DNA of 64,000 nucleotides from Mikania micrantha (taxonomy: Eukaryota > Streptophyta > Magnoliopsida > Asterales > Asteraceae). The position numbers and the translations under genes are program-made. How positions within the stretch are numbered: position 1 is the stretch's first letter; the number at the start of each line of letters is the position of its first letter. The stretch is taken from positions 66,822,187-66,886,186 of the forward strand of contig CM018683.1 in assembly GCA_009363875.1 (NCBI GenBank). Reading direction: 5' to 3'. Below the pieces are notes generated by a model that was given only the letters and a program-made list of their open reading frames with translations, made no database searches and was not told the origin of the DNA. Shown piece after piece: positions 35,534-46,007 of the stretch.

Positions 35534-36321
35534 GCCCATTATGTTTGTGGTTCTGTTATGGTGATATGTAGTTTTTAAACAATATTCTGATGTTAAGTCC
35601 CTAGATGGGCAGACAATTTATGGAATTTTAGGTGAAGGGACCATGTGTTTACATGGCGAAGCCTAAAATATCCTTCTTTTGTTTTGTCTTGACATTTTCA
35701 GTATATTAGGTGGAGGGACCATGTGTTTCCATGGCGAAGCCCGATATACTGATTTTATTTTGTTAATCTTTTGACTTAGTAATATGAATACTTTAGAATA
35801 TTATGTTTGGTTGTATCTTGTCAAACGTACTGAGAATATGTTTGACCAAAATATTCTCACCGTTGTTTACAAGTCTTCCGTATAAGAAACCTGTTTATAT
35901 TCAGGATACTTGAAAAGCATATCTTGACTAGGATACTAATTATAGTTTTCCTAAATCGAATTTAAGTTTCGAAAATATTTATTTAAGGCTTTATTTTAGG
36001 ATCAGATATTTCCAAAAGGTAACAGTATGATTTAAAAATAAAGATGTTTAATAAGTCAGGAAATAAATACCAACTCCTTGAATGAGCAGATTTATTTTCG
36101 ACGCTCTTCTTATCCCAGTCAGGATAATATTTAAATTACATACCTTAGTATCCTTAGACATATTATGAATATACTTTCGTGATATCCTGAAATAGTCTTG
36201 AGGCTTGAGTCCATCTCTTCAATATCCTAAGGAGTATTCCGAGTACGTACTTCATCTCAAATATTCTTGAAGGTTTGTTCCTGCATGTGTCCAAAAACAA
36301 AAATATTGGGATAATCCCAAT

Positions 36322-36489
36322 ATACTGGCGACTGAGGACGGTTAGACTGGCGACAAGGCCGAAAATACTGGCGACAAGGCCGCAAATACTGGCGAGAAGG
36401 CCGAAAATACTTGCGACAAGGCCGAAAGATACTGGCAACTAAGGCCGGAATACTGGCGACTAAGGCCGGGATACTGCGACTAGGCCGGA
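36322..36489. repeat. 21-bp tandem repeat in the 3' region of the Tat-type element
   Basis: Eight units of atactggcgacaaggccgaaa with small changes. Because 21 is a multiple of three, open frames run through it in several phases, which I do not take as coding. Such repeats downstream of pol are known in Tat relatives and may seed satellites. Confidence 0.88.
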
Positions 36490-36514
36490 ATTCGGTGGAT
36501 CCCTGGTTATCGTC

Positions 36515-36670
36515 TTTGAAAATGAAATTGTCAGCCACTCATGCTTGTACTGGTCCCAAAATCTCCAACTATACCGGGATATTACGGAGGATCCATAGTT
36601 ATAACCCTTGATAATGAAATTGTCAGCCACTCATGCGTGTACTGGTCCCATTATCTTGGATTATAGCAGG
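36515..36670. repeat. Direct repeat pair, about 80 bp
   Basis: The words aatgaaattgtcagccactc, 'tgtactggtccca' and 'ggatatt' recur in the same order at about 36521 and 36613. Confidence 0.8.
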
Positions 36671-36984
36671 ATATTCGTGCGCTAGTGGCGAGGGTATGAA
36701 CCCTAAGTCTTCATGAGAGACAAAGGTTTCTTGAGTTTTGATTTTAGGTCAAAACTTTGCAGCTAGACATAAAGTCAATGCGGGGTCTTCATCAAGTTTT
36801 GATTTCAGGTCAAAACTTGGGCTCAGACATATAGCCTCGTATCTTCTCCAGTTATTCCTGCAAAAACATAAAATAGTTTTGCAAAGGTAGGCATTAGGGA
36901 TCCCTAAGCCTCTCCAATGCTTGAGTTAGTATCAAGGTATTTTGATAGTATATCGGGATATAAATGTAGGGATAAAGATATCTG

Positions 36985-38046
36985 TCAAATAAAATAGATT
37001 TTTAGATGAATGGCATTCCATACCCTTGGGATAGGTTCACCGTTCATAGTAACTAATCTATATGCCCCCTTTCCAGCTTCGGAGTCGATTTTATAAGGTC
37101 CTTCCCATTTTGGGGCAAGCTTTCCATCTGTTGGGTTAGTGGTATTCTGGAATGCTTTCCTTAAAACCAAATCTCCAACTTGGAATCTTCTAATCCTTAT
37201 ATTCTTATTGTAAGATTTAGCTATCTTCTGCTGATATGCAGTCATTCTAATCTTCGCAATATCCCTGGATTCGTCAATAGTGTCTATATCCTGAGATAAT
37301 ACTTCGTTATTAGCTTCTAGGGTCTGTAAACTTGTTCTTGCAGTAGGGATAATCATCTCAGTTGGGAACACAGATTCTGAACCAAATACTAATGAGAATG
37401 GGGCTTGACCAGTCGCATTTTTTGTAGTTGTTCTATCTGCCCATAGGACAAATGGAAGTTCTTCAGCCCATTTTCCTTTCTTAGATCCCAACTTCTTTTT
37501 GAGATTATTTATGATTATCTTATTGCTTGATTCTGCTTGGCCATTAGCTTGAGGATGTACTGGTGTGGAAGTAATCATTTTTATCCCCCATGCTTCACAA
37601 AAGTTGGTAGTTCTCTTGCCAATGAATTGAGATCCGTTATCGCATGTAATCTCAGCAGGTATCCCGAATCTGGTCAGGATATTTCTTTTTATGAAGTATA
37701 TTACTTCCTTTTCTCTGACCTGTACAAAGGCTTCAGCTTCAATCCATTTTGAAAAGTAATCAGTCATGGCAAGCATTAATACTTTTCCTCCTAGTGCTTT
37801 TGGTAGTTTTCCTACTATATCCATTCCCCATTTCATGAATGGCCATGATGAGACTATTGGATATAAAGGTTCAGCCGGTTGGTGAAGGATATTGCTGTGT
37901 CTTTGACAAGCATCACATCTTTGGGAATAGGACATTGCATCTCTCCTCATAGTAGGCCAGAAATATCCTGTTCTAAGGATTTTCGAAAGCAATGCTCTGC
38001 CCTCAGTGTGATTTCCACAATCTCCTTCGTGGATATCCTTCATCAC
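36985..38046 (-). pseudogene. Tat-type integrase (end of broken pol)
   Basis: A 353-residue frame. The N-terminal zinc finger is at residues 4-51 (H-x-GNHTEG, then CDACQRH). The catalytic core has the first Asp in LAMTDYFSKW, the second in TCDNGSQF and the Glu in ANGQAESSNK. The C-terminal part ends WEGPYKIDSEAGKGAYRLV and VWNAIHLKIYF. Integrase joins element cDNA to host DNA. The domain itself is intact, but it is cut off from RNase H by stops and frameshifts between 38047 and 38650, so it cannot be made as part of a normal polyprotein. Confidence 0.88.
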
Positions 38047-39640
38047 TTCTAAGGTCTCTGGTTTTTCTAAACATTTTAAGTATGGACCAGCTACCGATTT
38101 CCTGTATAGAATATCCCTAATGATTATATATCTCGATATCCTGATTTTAAAGGCTCTATGGTTTGTTTCTCCATCGGGTATTTTTCCTGTTCAGAGATAT
38201 TCTTTAATAGGTGTAGTCCAGGATTTTTCATGTGCATCAATATTTTTTGGTTTAAGGATATGATTTGAATATTCTATACCTATCGCTGGATTCAAGATAT
38301 GTAGGATAGGGATATTGATATCATCACAAATTTTAAGAGATGACGCGAGGTTTGCTAATGCATATGCTTCATCATTCTCTTCTCTAGGAACCTGTGTGAT
38401 ATCAAAAGTGTGGAAATATCCTACTATTTATTTGACTATCTCTACGTATTTTGCTAATTTATCACCTTTAACCATATAGGAACCATTAAATTGGTTTGCT
38501 ATTAGTAAGGAATCAACAAATACATGGAGATTTCTTATGTTCATATCCCTAGCTAATTGGAGTCCTGCTATCAAAGCTTTATATTCAGCTTCATTATTAG
38601 TTGCTTGGAACTCACAACTGATCGATTGAGTTATTATGTCCCCTGTGGCGATTTTAGTATTATCCCTAAACCTGTCCCTCTTACATTTGAAGCTCCATCA
38701 GTGTGTAGAGTCCATTCACCGGTATCCTCATCCAGGAGTTTAGCTTCTGAATCTGCTTCTGGTTGAATGTCACTACTAAAATCTGCCACAAAGTCTGCTA
38801 GTGCTTGAGACTTAATTGCTGTTCTTGGTTCATATATTAAATCGTAAGTGCTAACTTTTACTGACCACTTGGCCATTCTTTCTGATAACTCAGGTTTTCT
38901 AAACACCGACTTAATTGGATAATTTGTTTTAATATGTATCCTATGTGTTTCAAAATAGTGCCTAAGTTTTGTTGATGCCATAATCAAAGCTAAGATTAGT
39001 TTTTCTAGGTGAGAATACCTAGTTTCAGCATCTAATAGGCTTTTACTTACATAGTATACTGGATGTTGAGATCCTTGATAGTCTTTAACTATCACCGCAC
39101 TTACAGTGGTTCGGGATACTGCTAAGTATAGTGATAGTGGTTCACCATCTTCTGATTTCATAAGCAATGGTGCTGAGGATAAGTATTCTTTCAACTCCTG
39201 TAATGCTTTCTCGTGCTCTTCATCCCATTGAAACTTCTTATTCTTTTTAAGGATATCGTAGAATCCTTTGAATTTTTTAGAAGATCTTGAGATGAATCTA
39301 TTAAGAGCGGCTATTCTTCCGGTTAATCTCTGTACTTCTTTTACATTTGTTGGGGATTTAAGGTTCAGGATAACTTGTATTTGTTCTGGGCTGGCCTCTA
39401 TTCCTCTTTTGGTGACCATATATCCCAAGAACTTTCCTGATCTTACTCCAAAATGACATTTAGAAGGGTTAAGTTTCATGTTGTATCGATCTAGGATATC
39501 GAACGATTCTTCGAGATCCCGAAGATGATCTTTGGTAATCTTAGATTTGACTACCATATCATCGATGTACACCTCCATCGTGTCCCCCAGCTTATCCTTA
39601 AACATCATATTGACAAGCCTTTGATAAGTAGCTCCTGCGT
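38047..39640 (-). pseudogene. Tat-type RT palm/thumb, RNase H and archaeal-type RNase H, frameshifted
   Basis: The frame 38634-39608 holds the RT catalytic VYIDDM motif, then the connection and first RNase H (SLYLAVSRTTVSAV, YFETHRIHIKTNY), and the start of a second RNase H (WTLHTDGASNVRGTG). The second RNase H continues in another frame after about 38651 (NNEAEYKALIAGL), with in-frame stops further on. This second RNase H of archaeal type is diagnostic for the Tat clade of Ty3/gypsy. The upstream RT half is in a different frame: a run of seven T (39640-39646 on the plus strand) appears one base too long. The product cannot be made whole. Confidence 0.85.
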
Positions 39641-40143
39641 TTTTTTAACCCAAATGGCATTGCTGTATAGCAATATATCCCTGTTGGCGTCATGAAAGCA
39701 GTATCTTCTTGGTCTGAAGGCTCCATTTGGATTTGCTGGAATCCTGCTGATGCATCCATGAAGGTCAACATTTCATGGCCTGATGTAGCATCTACCATCG
39801 AATCTATGTGTGGTAATGGAAAGGGGTCTTTAGGACAGGCTTTGTTTAGATCTGTGTAATCTACACAAACTCTCCACTTTCCATTCTTCTTTTGAACCAC
39901 AACTACATTGGCCAGCCATCTTGGAAATTTTACTTCTCTAATCATCTTGGCTTTAAGAAGTTTTTCCACTTCTTCTTGGATGATTACATTCCTTTCGGGA
40001 GCAAATTTTCTCCTTTTTTGGTGGATGGGCTTGTAGCTTCTATCTATTCCTAGCTTATGTGTGATTACATCTGAGGATATTCCTGTCATATCCTCATGCT
40101 TCCAAGCAAAGGTAGAAATTCTTGATTTCAGGAAAGAAATCAA
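39598..40143 (-). pseudogene. Tat-type reverse transcriptase, N-terminal half
   Basis: Residues 10-35 carry FAWKHEDMTGIS, the usual start of Tat RT. Fingers and palm follow: VVQKKNGKWRVCVDYTDLNKA, then FPLPHIDSMVDAT, LTFMDASAGFQQI and YTAMPFGL. After GL the frame is lost in an A run (T on plus, 39640-39646), and the rest of RT is in the next frame. RT copies element RNA into DNA. The length up to the break and the motif order agree with related elements. Confidence 0.87.
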
Positions 40144-40275
40144 TTTCTCCTCAATATCCTTAGGGATATCAGTTCCGATGAGAACTTTGGTTTCGGGATC
40201 CTCAGGGTTAAGTAGTATTTCTTTTACTTCTTTTTACCGGGATTCCTGATTATTCCCAAGGTTGCTCTTTGATTG

Positions 40276-40611
40276 CTATGTTGAGGTTGTTTTCGACGTC
40301 GCCTTCATCGAGGACGAATAACACTCTTTGGCTTCCTCCTGGTCGCTATCGATCTTCACAACTCCCCATGGTGTAGGTAGTTTGACGCATTGATGATATG
40401 TCGAGGGAACTGCCTTCATATCGTGTATCCAAGGTCTACCTAATATGATATTATAACAAGATAAAGAATCTATAATACAAAAGCGTTGCATAGAATTTAC
40501 CCCCTCGATATATACATGTGATTTAATTTCTCCAATGGTAGCTTTGTCTTCTCCTCTGAATCCAACCGAGACCAAACATTTGGTAGTTATTTCGGATTTA
40601 GGGATATTCAT
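40276..40611 (-). pseudogene. Tat-type protease/linker region, relic
   Basis: A 111-residue frame with SCYNIILGRPWIHDMKAVPST, the conserved C-terminal part of the Tat protease region, and HQCVKLPTPWGVVKI just before the RT linker. The active-site Asp part of the protease is not visible upstream, so the domain is partial. It lies between the gag remnant and RT as expected. Confidence 0.75.
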
Positions 40612-40727
40612 CCTCTTGAGTGTCTCTAACTAGGGATAAGGATCTTATCCCGAGATATTCCCAGATCTTGGGATACTGAAGAAGTTTCGATACTGGCTTG
40701 CATAGGGATAAAGTCTCCAGAATGGTT

Positions 40728-41078
40728 TCAGGTCATCCCTGATGTTCCAAAATCAAGGAACCTTGGAACTATTGGGGTGATAGCTTCTGGCTCTTTGTTC
40801 TTTTCAGCCTTCAAGTTCTCCATTTCCCTGAGAAGTCTTTGATTCATTCGATGTTGATCTATCAAGTGTTGTTGTACCTGTTGAAACATACTCAAAATAT
40901 CGTTATTAGAGATAAGTACGGGAGTAGAAGTGGTCATCTTTGTTGATGGAGTACTATTAGCAACAAATGTGGTCTTTTTCCCAGAATTGTCTGGTTTCTT
41001 GGTGAAAACAGGAATCTACAGGGGTACATTAGTAGTAGCTAAAATAGTAGAAGAAGTGGATCTCGGTTGTGAAGCCAT
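40728..41078 (-). pseudogene. Truncated gag of the Tat-type element
   Basis: The frame begins MASQPRSTSS at 41078, meets a stop after about 20 codons (near 41017), and continues in the same phase to 40728 with a Gln/Glu-rich coiled segment (FQQVQQHLIDQHRMNQ). The capsid core and zinc knuckle are absent: only some 120 codons lie before the protease region, where a normal gag has several hundred. A large internal deletion is the simplest reading, so the element could only have moved with help. Confidence 0.7.
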
Positions 41079-41142
41079 TTTTCGATATATTCCTTATGAA
41101 AACGCCTTTAAACAAGGTTTTAATTATAAAAAACACAAGTTT

Positions 41143-41162
41143 GCCCCACGATGGGCGTCAAA
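41143..41162 (-). other. Primer-binding site of the Tat-type element
   Basis: On the minus strand it reads tttgacgcccatcgtggggc, a degenerate form of the ttggcgcccaccgtgggg class also seen at 59618. It abuts the 5' LTR. Confidence 0.75.
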
Positions 41163-41163
41163 T

Positions 41164-41873
41164 TTTTTCGAGTAAAAATTAACAAGCTTAACTTTTAGCA
41201 AAACCGAATTAGAAAAGTGGGGTATTGTGTTTTACAAGCAAATATGTTAAATATACTAAATATATGTTCAGGATATCCCCGAATATCCCTGGGGATATTT
41301 GAATATATCAAATAGATAAGTAGCAATACACACGAGATTTATACGAGGAAAAGCCCTTAATCCCTTAGGATTGCCGGCATAAAAACCTAGGGAAGTGACA
41401 AATGTCACTCTGCCTAGTCTTATTAATAATCAAAATGAATAAATACAAACAAAGAGCACAATATGATCGATTCTAAAATGCCAGATGAGCTTCAGTAAGT
41501 TTTGTGTGTGTTCTTCGGGTGTCAAGTGTCCTATATCGATCAATTGTCTCAGTATTTATACAAATAATCTACAAAGAGACGTTCAATAACGTTCATATGG
41601 CAGTTCCTATTATTCCGGCACTTTCCAAATGTGCGTGACCCATTCCAATCATCCGCATCAATCTTCCTTAGATTTCGCATTCAAGTTTGGTTAGTTGATA
41701 ATGCTTCCGTGATATTAGAGCCAGCTATGAAACAACCTGTCAATCCCTGAAATCTCGCAAATAATTAAGCAACAAAGATAATTGTTAGCGATAACATATA
41801 TCCTTAAATATCCCTGATCCCGAAATATCCCGGATTCTGAAATATTCCGAATGAGAATATTTTGCGCCTAACA
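41164..41873 (-). repeat. 5' LTR of the Tat-type complex
   Basis: 710 bp, nearly identical to 29189-29900. Its inner end has decayed (ttttttcgag for tgtttcggg). Confidence 0.92.
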
Positions 41874-41878
41874 ATACC
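41874..41878. repeat. Target-site duplication, right (atacc)
   Basis: Matches 29184-29188. Confidence 0.92.
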
Positions 41879-41893
41879 CATCACATGTTACAA

Positions 41894-42799
41894 TAATGTT
41901 GAGTCGTCAAGACACATATGTTCCTTCATGTGAACGTCTTTTCTTCTTAAAATTAAAAAAATGTTGTTGATTCAAGTAGATTTTAAGCATCTCATTATAA
42001 AGATTTAATAGGTGTTCTAAACCGGTTATGACTTTGAATTGGAGGAAGTGAGTTGTTTTTCACTTTTAGACATAAACAAAAACTCTTTTGTCATGCTTAC
42101 ACCTATAGCAACCTACATGGCATAAAAATATGTACTCCCTTAATAATATTGATTTATGGCCACTAAGGGTTCAAAAATCTGAATCCGAAATATTCGAAAA
42201 TTTGGATGTCCGGATGTTCAGATATCCAAAGATTCTGATTCTGATTCGGATGCCTATTTGAAAATTTCCGGATAGTTCGGATATCCCATATCCGGAATAG
42301 TTTTTTAGGATAGGTTTCAGATATTTTGGATATTTTTGGATAATTTTTCGTATATCGTTTGGAAAAAGATCGGATAAAGCTCGGTTAGGATACAAGTCAT
42401 TTGTAACTAAGTCGAGTCCAAGCTAAGGCTGGATCGGCTCATAGCATGGCTCGTAGGCTCGGCTCGTTTGTATAACATGTTATACCAAAATATAAAAATA
42501 TATTGTTACTTTTAATACAAACTTTAGTTTGGTGTCATATTTTTAATTATGTTAAAGAAAAAAATAATAAAAGAATAAAAAAAACATGATTTGGAGATAA
42601 CAAGTCACAAGATTTTAGGATTTGTATACAATCCAAGCCGAGCCGGGATTAGTTTGACTCGGCTAGGGAACACCCCTAATTCACTATGTGTGCGGCAATC
42701 ACCTTCACTTAAATTTATTCCATTTCATTTGCTTTTGATCGATTTTTTTTTTTTGTTTCGATCAAGAGAATACATAGGGGAGATCTCTTTTGTAATTTT
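41894..42799. repeat. Unit 2 upstream region with repeat fragments
   Basis: 42168-42400 is a fragment of the ATATCCGAA-type repeat in opposite sense to 24151-24536. 42420-42690 holds 'ggctcgg'/'ccgagccg' words of another dispersed repeat ending gaacacccct. No gene is visible. Confidence 0.5.
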
Positions 42800-42804
42800 A
42801 AGAG
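42800..42804. repeat. Target-site duplication (aagag), left
   Basis: aagag here and at 43423-43427 flank the palindromic element. Confidence 0.75.
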
Positions 42805-43422
42805 TGTTAGAATCAAACTTGCAATTGAACAATTCAAATGATTCGATCAGGGCTAAGAACACCCTTATTTTTGTAGCCTTCAACATGCAATTATAACTAT
42901 GATGTTCAGACTAAAGACGATGACTATTTTGATAAGTCCCAAAGAACGAACACTCCTAATTGCTTCTATTTCAATTTACAATTTCTAATGTTCCTAAAAC
43001 GTAATGGTTTTCCCGATGCCTTTCATTGATAATCAACTACATATTTATACAATAATTTACTCCTATTTTATATATGGTAGATGTTTACACATTCAAATCA
43101 ATTAATTTCCTTCCATGCAGAGATTTCGATAATGAGGAGATAATTGTGGGATGAGATAATCATGGGATCTTCTGTATGATAATTATGGGGAAGAAATCTC
43201 TAATTTTACGTGTGCTAATAGTTCCAATCAAAAACACACTATTTCGGTTCCTTCTTTGATCGATTTTTGTTGGCTGTGATGCCAAATGTTAGAATCAAAC
43301 TTGCAATTGAGCAATTCAAATGATGAATGAATGTGCCAGACAACCAAATTCACTCAAGATTTCTGCAAGTTTATCATCCAATTCATCATTTGAATTGTTC
43401 AATTGCAAGTTTGATTCTAACA
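42805..43422. mobile_element. 618-bp copia-derived element with inverted ends
   Basis: Left end tgttagaatcaaacttgcaa; right end its reverse complement, so both termini look like the start of the same copia LTR. A third copy of that start lies inside at 43287, preceded by gtgatgccaaa, a degenerate minus-strand tRNA-Met PBS like the one at 57871. The 43287-43422 part is itself a near-perfect hairpin with about 42-bp arms. The flanking aagag duplication suggests it inserted as a unit. It resembles the gag-remnant copia element at 53423. Confidence 0.65.
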
Positions 43423-43509
43423 AAGAGTGGGAGTATGAACAAAAAAGCTTGTAATGAAATTCATATGTATATATGTAATCAATAAAACACTTAAACAAAG
43501 ATATTTTTA

Positions 43510-44586
43510 GATAAAAAAGAAGCACAACACAGAAAAGCCGAAGAGTTGTATGCAGCTATCCTAAATCAGGACTTTGGGAACGTTATAGACATTTTGGATG
43601 AGGGAGTTGTTACATTGAGAGACAAAATCATCATCTCTAGAAACACCGCACTCCACGTGGCAGTGGGTACCGGCAGAAATAGGAAATTTTTAGCAAGGGT
43701 GTTGCTGCTTCAGAAGATATGCGAAATTCAGAAGGAAACACACTTCTTCATGTTGCTGCTATTGTTGGCAACACCGAAGCTGCTAAGATGCTGGTTGAAA
43801 GAAACCCAGATTTGTTGTATGAGAAGGACAATGAGGGTCAAACGCCAGTAAACCGAGCACTTTCTAATATGCGTACGGACATATGTATTTGTTGGATGAA
43901 TACTTAAAATCTCAAGACCTAGAGAGGGGTGCCTTGTTTGGCAGTAGTGAGTTCCTGGTTAATGCGATCTCTTCTAAAGATTACGGTAATTAAGTTAAAC
44001 TTAACTAATCAATCTGCACACGTACTTCATCATATGTGAGTCCTATTAATTTTTTCGTTACATTTTACTGCAGATTCAGCATTAAAGATCGCAAAGTTAA
44101 TAAGGGACACTGACACTGTGTTAACGGCAATAGGTGGCACCGTGTTAACGGCTATAGCTCATAACCACCATCATGTTTGCAGCAGCTATTACAGTGCCCA
44201 GGGGAAGCAAACAAGAAAACGGGATACCCGTGTTTGCTAACATTTCTCTCTTCACAATATTTGCAATATCATCCTTGTTAATGCTTTTGTCAATCGTCAC
44301 TGATTCTTTTACTGAGCAAAACTTTCTCGTCAGGTTGCCAACAAAGTTGATAATTGGTCTCGAAAGCTTGTCCATCTCAACAATTGCAATGCTTGTAGCT
44401 TTTGGTGCAAGCTTTGTACTTGTGTTCGGCAAAAACAGCGCATGGGTTTTTGTACCCGTATATGCATTGTTTCTCTTGCTCTTTATTTTTTTTATGACTT
44501 TGCAGTTTGCACTAGTAAAGAACCTAATAAGAGCCACATATGGACGTAGCATGTTTGGTAAGAAAAGTAATGATCCTTTCTATTAA
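43510..44586 (+). pseudogene. Ankyrin/PGG-domain gene, copy 2, broken
   Basis: Collinear with copy 1. Exon 1 (about 43510-43988) has the first ankyrin repeat (NTALHVAVGTG) in one frame and the second (GNTLLHVAAIVGNTEA) in another, with bases lost between them near 43690-43720. Exon 2 starts at about 44074. It is fused directly to the middle of exon 4 at about 44161 (ctcataaccaccatcatg), so all of exon 3, two introns and the start of the PGG exon are deleted. The first half of the VPGGS motif region reads VPRGS. A 30-base in-frame deletion removes part of a membrane segment. The last three membrane stretches remain open to the stop at 44586. It cannot encode the normal protein. Confidence 0.88.
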
Positions 44587-44768
44587 ACTTTTATGTATTT
44601 TTTTTCTTATGTAATCTCCCCAACAGTGTTGTGGTTGAATGACTAATCTTTTACTTGAATGTCTACTGTATAACATTTCTTTCGATTTGTGATTTTAAAT
44701 TTTGATTTTATCTAATGGAATTCATCTTGTCATTTTGGAATCATAACTACAAAACCTTTAGTTTAAAT

Positions 44769-45781
44769 TAGATCTGGCAAAAGTAGCCTACTACTTATAA
44801 GATGGGTTATTATGGACATTTAAAATGACATAATGGGTTATTTTGGGCCATTGTTAATTTTTCATTGGGTTTAAATGGATTACTTGTGTGGTAAAAAAAA
44901 TACCACTACGGGTCAGAATGGGCAAAAAAACACCACCACGGGTTTAAATGGGCAGTGTCCATCTGAATTGCTCATGGTCGCTCACTCGCTCCTCTTGACC
45001 ACTGGTCACCGTCAATCTCACATTGCAAACTTCAAAGTCCTGAAACAATTCAACTTCAATTCACATTGCAAGATGTAAATCCTGAGTTCAACTTCTCAAT
45101 CGATAGGCCGCCTCTCTATCAATCGCTCGCTAGTCGCTATCGGTAACAATTCAAAGCCCTAGACTCTTGATTCTCTCTCAATCGATCTGTAATATTGTAG
45201 AAGTCTCGATTTTATCGCTATGATTTGATTCGATATTCATCTGTTGTATTGGTTATGTCAATTCGATATTCTCTCTCAACTGGTTCTTGCTCGTTCATTG
45301 TTTTTGGTATTCATTTTATATGAAAGTTTTGAAATGTTGGTGATTGATTCTTATGATTTCTGCATTTGCAACAAAGAAACGCAGGAAAATGATATGAGAA
45401 AATTGAATTTAATATGAAAATAAATAGGAAAAAGAAAGAACCGAATACATTTCATACACCCAAATAAGAGGTTAAAATGAAACTGTTTGATTTTTGCTCT
45501 TGTTTTTGTTTCCTTTCTTGGTGTTTTGGAGACTTTTGAACAGGGGGTGCGTGTTTTTTTCTAAATGGCAGATAGAACTTGAAACCAGAGGGGTCTAAAA
45601 TGTGTCAAAGGCCCATAAGATAGTTTGATATTTTTAACACGACCCGTTTCGACCCGCGTCTTTTTTTGAGAATACCCGTTCTGACCCGAACCAAAATGAC
45701 CATATTTCTATAATAACCCATATCGACCCGAACCCATCCTGACCTGTCACACAACCCGACCCGACCATCTTGCCAGCTCTA
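44769..45781. mobile_element. hAT-like non-autonomous element candidate
   Basis: Ends tagatctggcaa (44769-44780) and ttgccagctcta (45770-45781) are inverted with one mismatch and resemble the ctggcaa ends of plant hAT-type elements. Inside, gggtcagaatgggc-type words sit left and gacccgaaccc words right. The 8-bp flanks (gtttaaat, agcaaaac) do not match. A CT-rich, 5'-leader-like stretch lies at 45080-45250. Confidence 0.45.
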
Positions 45782-46007
45782 AGCAAAACCATACGTATAT
45801 CAGTACCATTCAAAGCAGTCTCAGCAGGGCGCACAAATTCACGTTAGAAGGATTGTTGAGTACGTAAGTTTATTGTTTGCGCATATAAAAGTATGAGTAT
45901 GAGATATCAATATATATATGTGTGTATGTTAGTCTAATATATTAATATATGCATGTGCAGTAATCTATCACGTGCAACATCTATATATATATATATATAC
46001 ACACACA
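45782..46007. repeat. Flank with TA and AC microsatellites
   Basis: (ta)n at 45982-45999 followed by (ac)n to 46008, directly before a Helitron-type end. Confidence 0.7.

Larger units (their letters stand above)
29189..41873 (-). mobile_element. Tat-type Ty3/gypsy complex with three LTR copies and a duplicated antisense gene
   Basis: A 12,685-bp insertion read on the minus strand. In element order: 5' LTR 41164-41873, PBS, truncated gag, protease, RT, RNase H, a second archaeal-type RNase H, integrase, a 3' region with tandem repeats and an antisense gene, and the 3' LTR 29189-29900. The double RNase H and the ttggcgccc-class PBS are marks of the Tat clade. A middle LTR piece (32213-32576) and a second copy of the antisense gene show that one 3' half was duplicated; another LTR (32577-34624) then entered and a deletion removed the junction. 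Pol has several frameshifts, so the copy is dead. Confidence 0.88.

Noticed and set aside
36163..36538. Two minus-strand frames with repeated residues
   Set aside because: They are translations of the 21-bp tandem repeat, whose length keeps several frames open.
29189..41873. Endogenous pararetrovirus
   Set aside because: Integrase, double RNase H, LTRs and a 5-bp target duplication place it with Ty3/gypsy elements; no movement-protein motif was seen.
45634..45834. Minus-strand frame of 66 residues
   Set aside because: Lies across the right end of the hAT-like candidate, whose gacccgaaccc repeat words create it.
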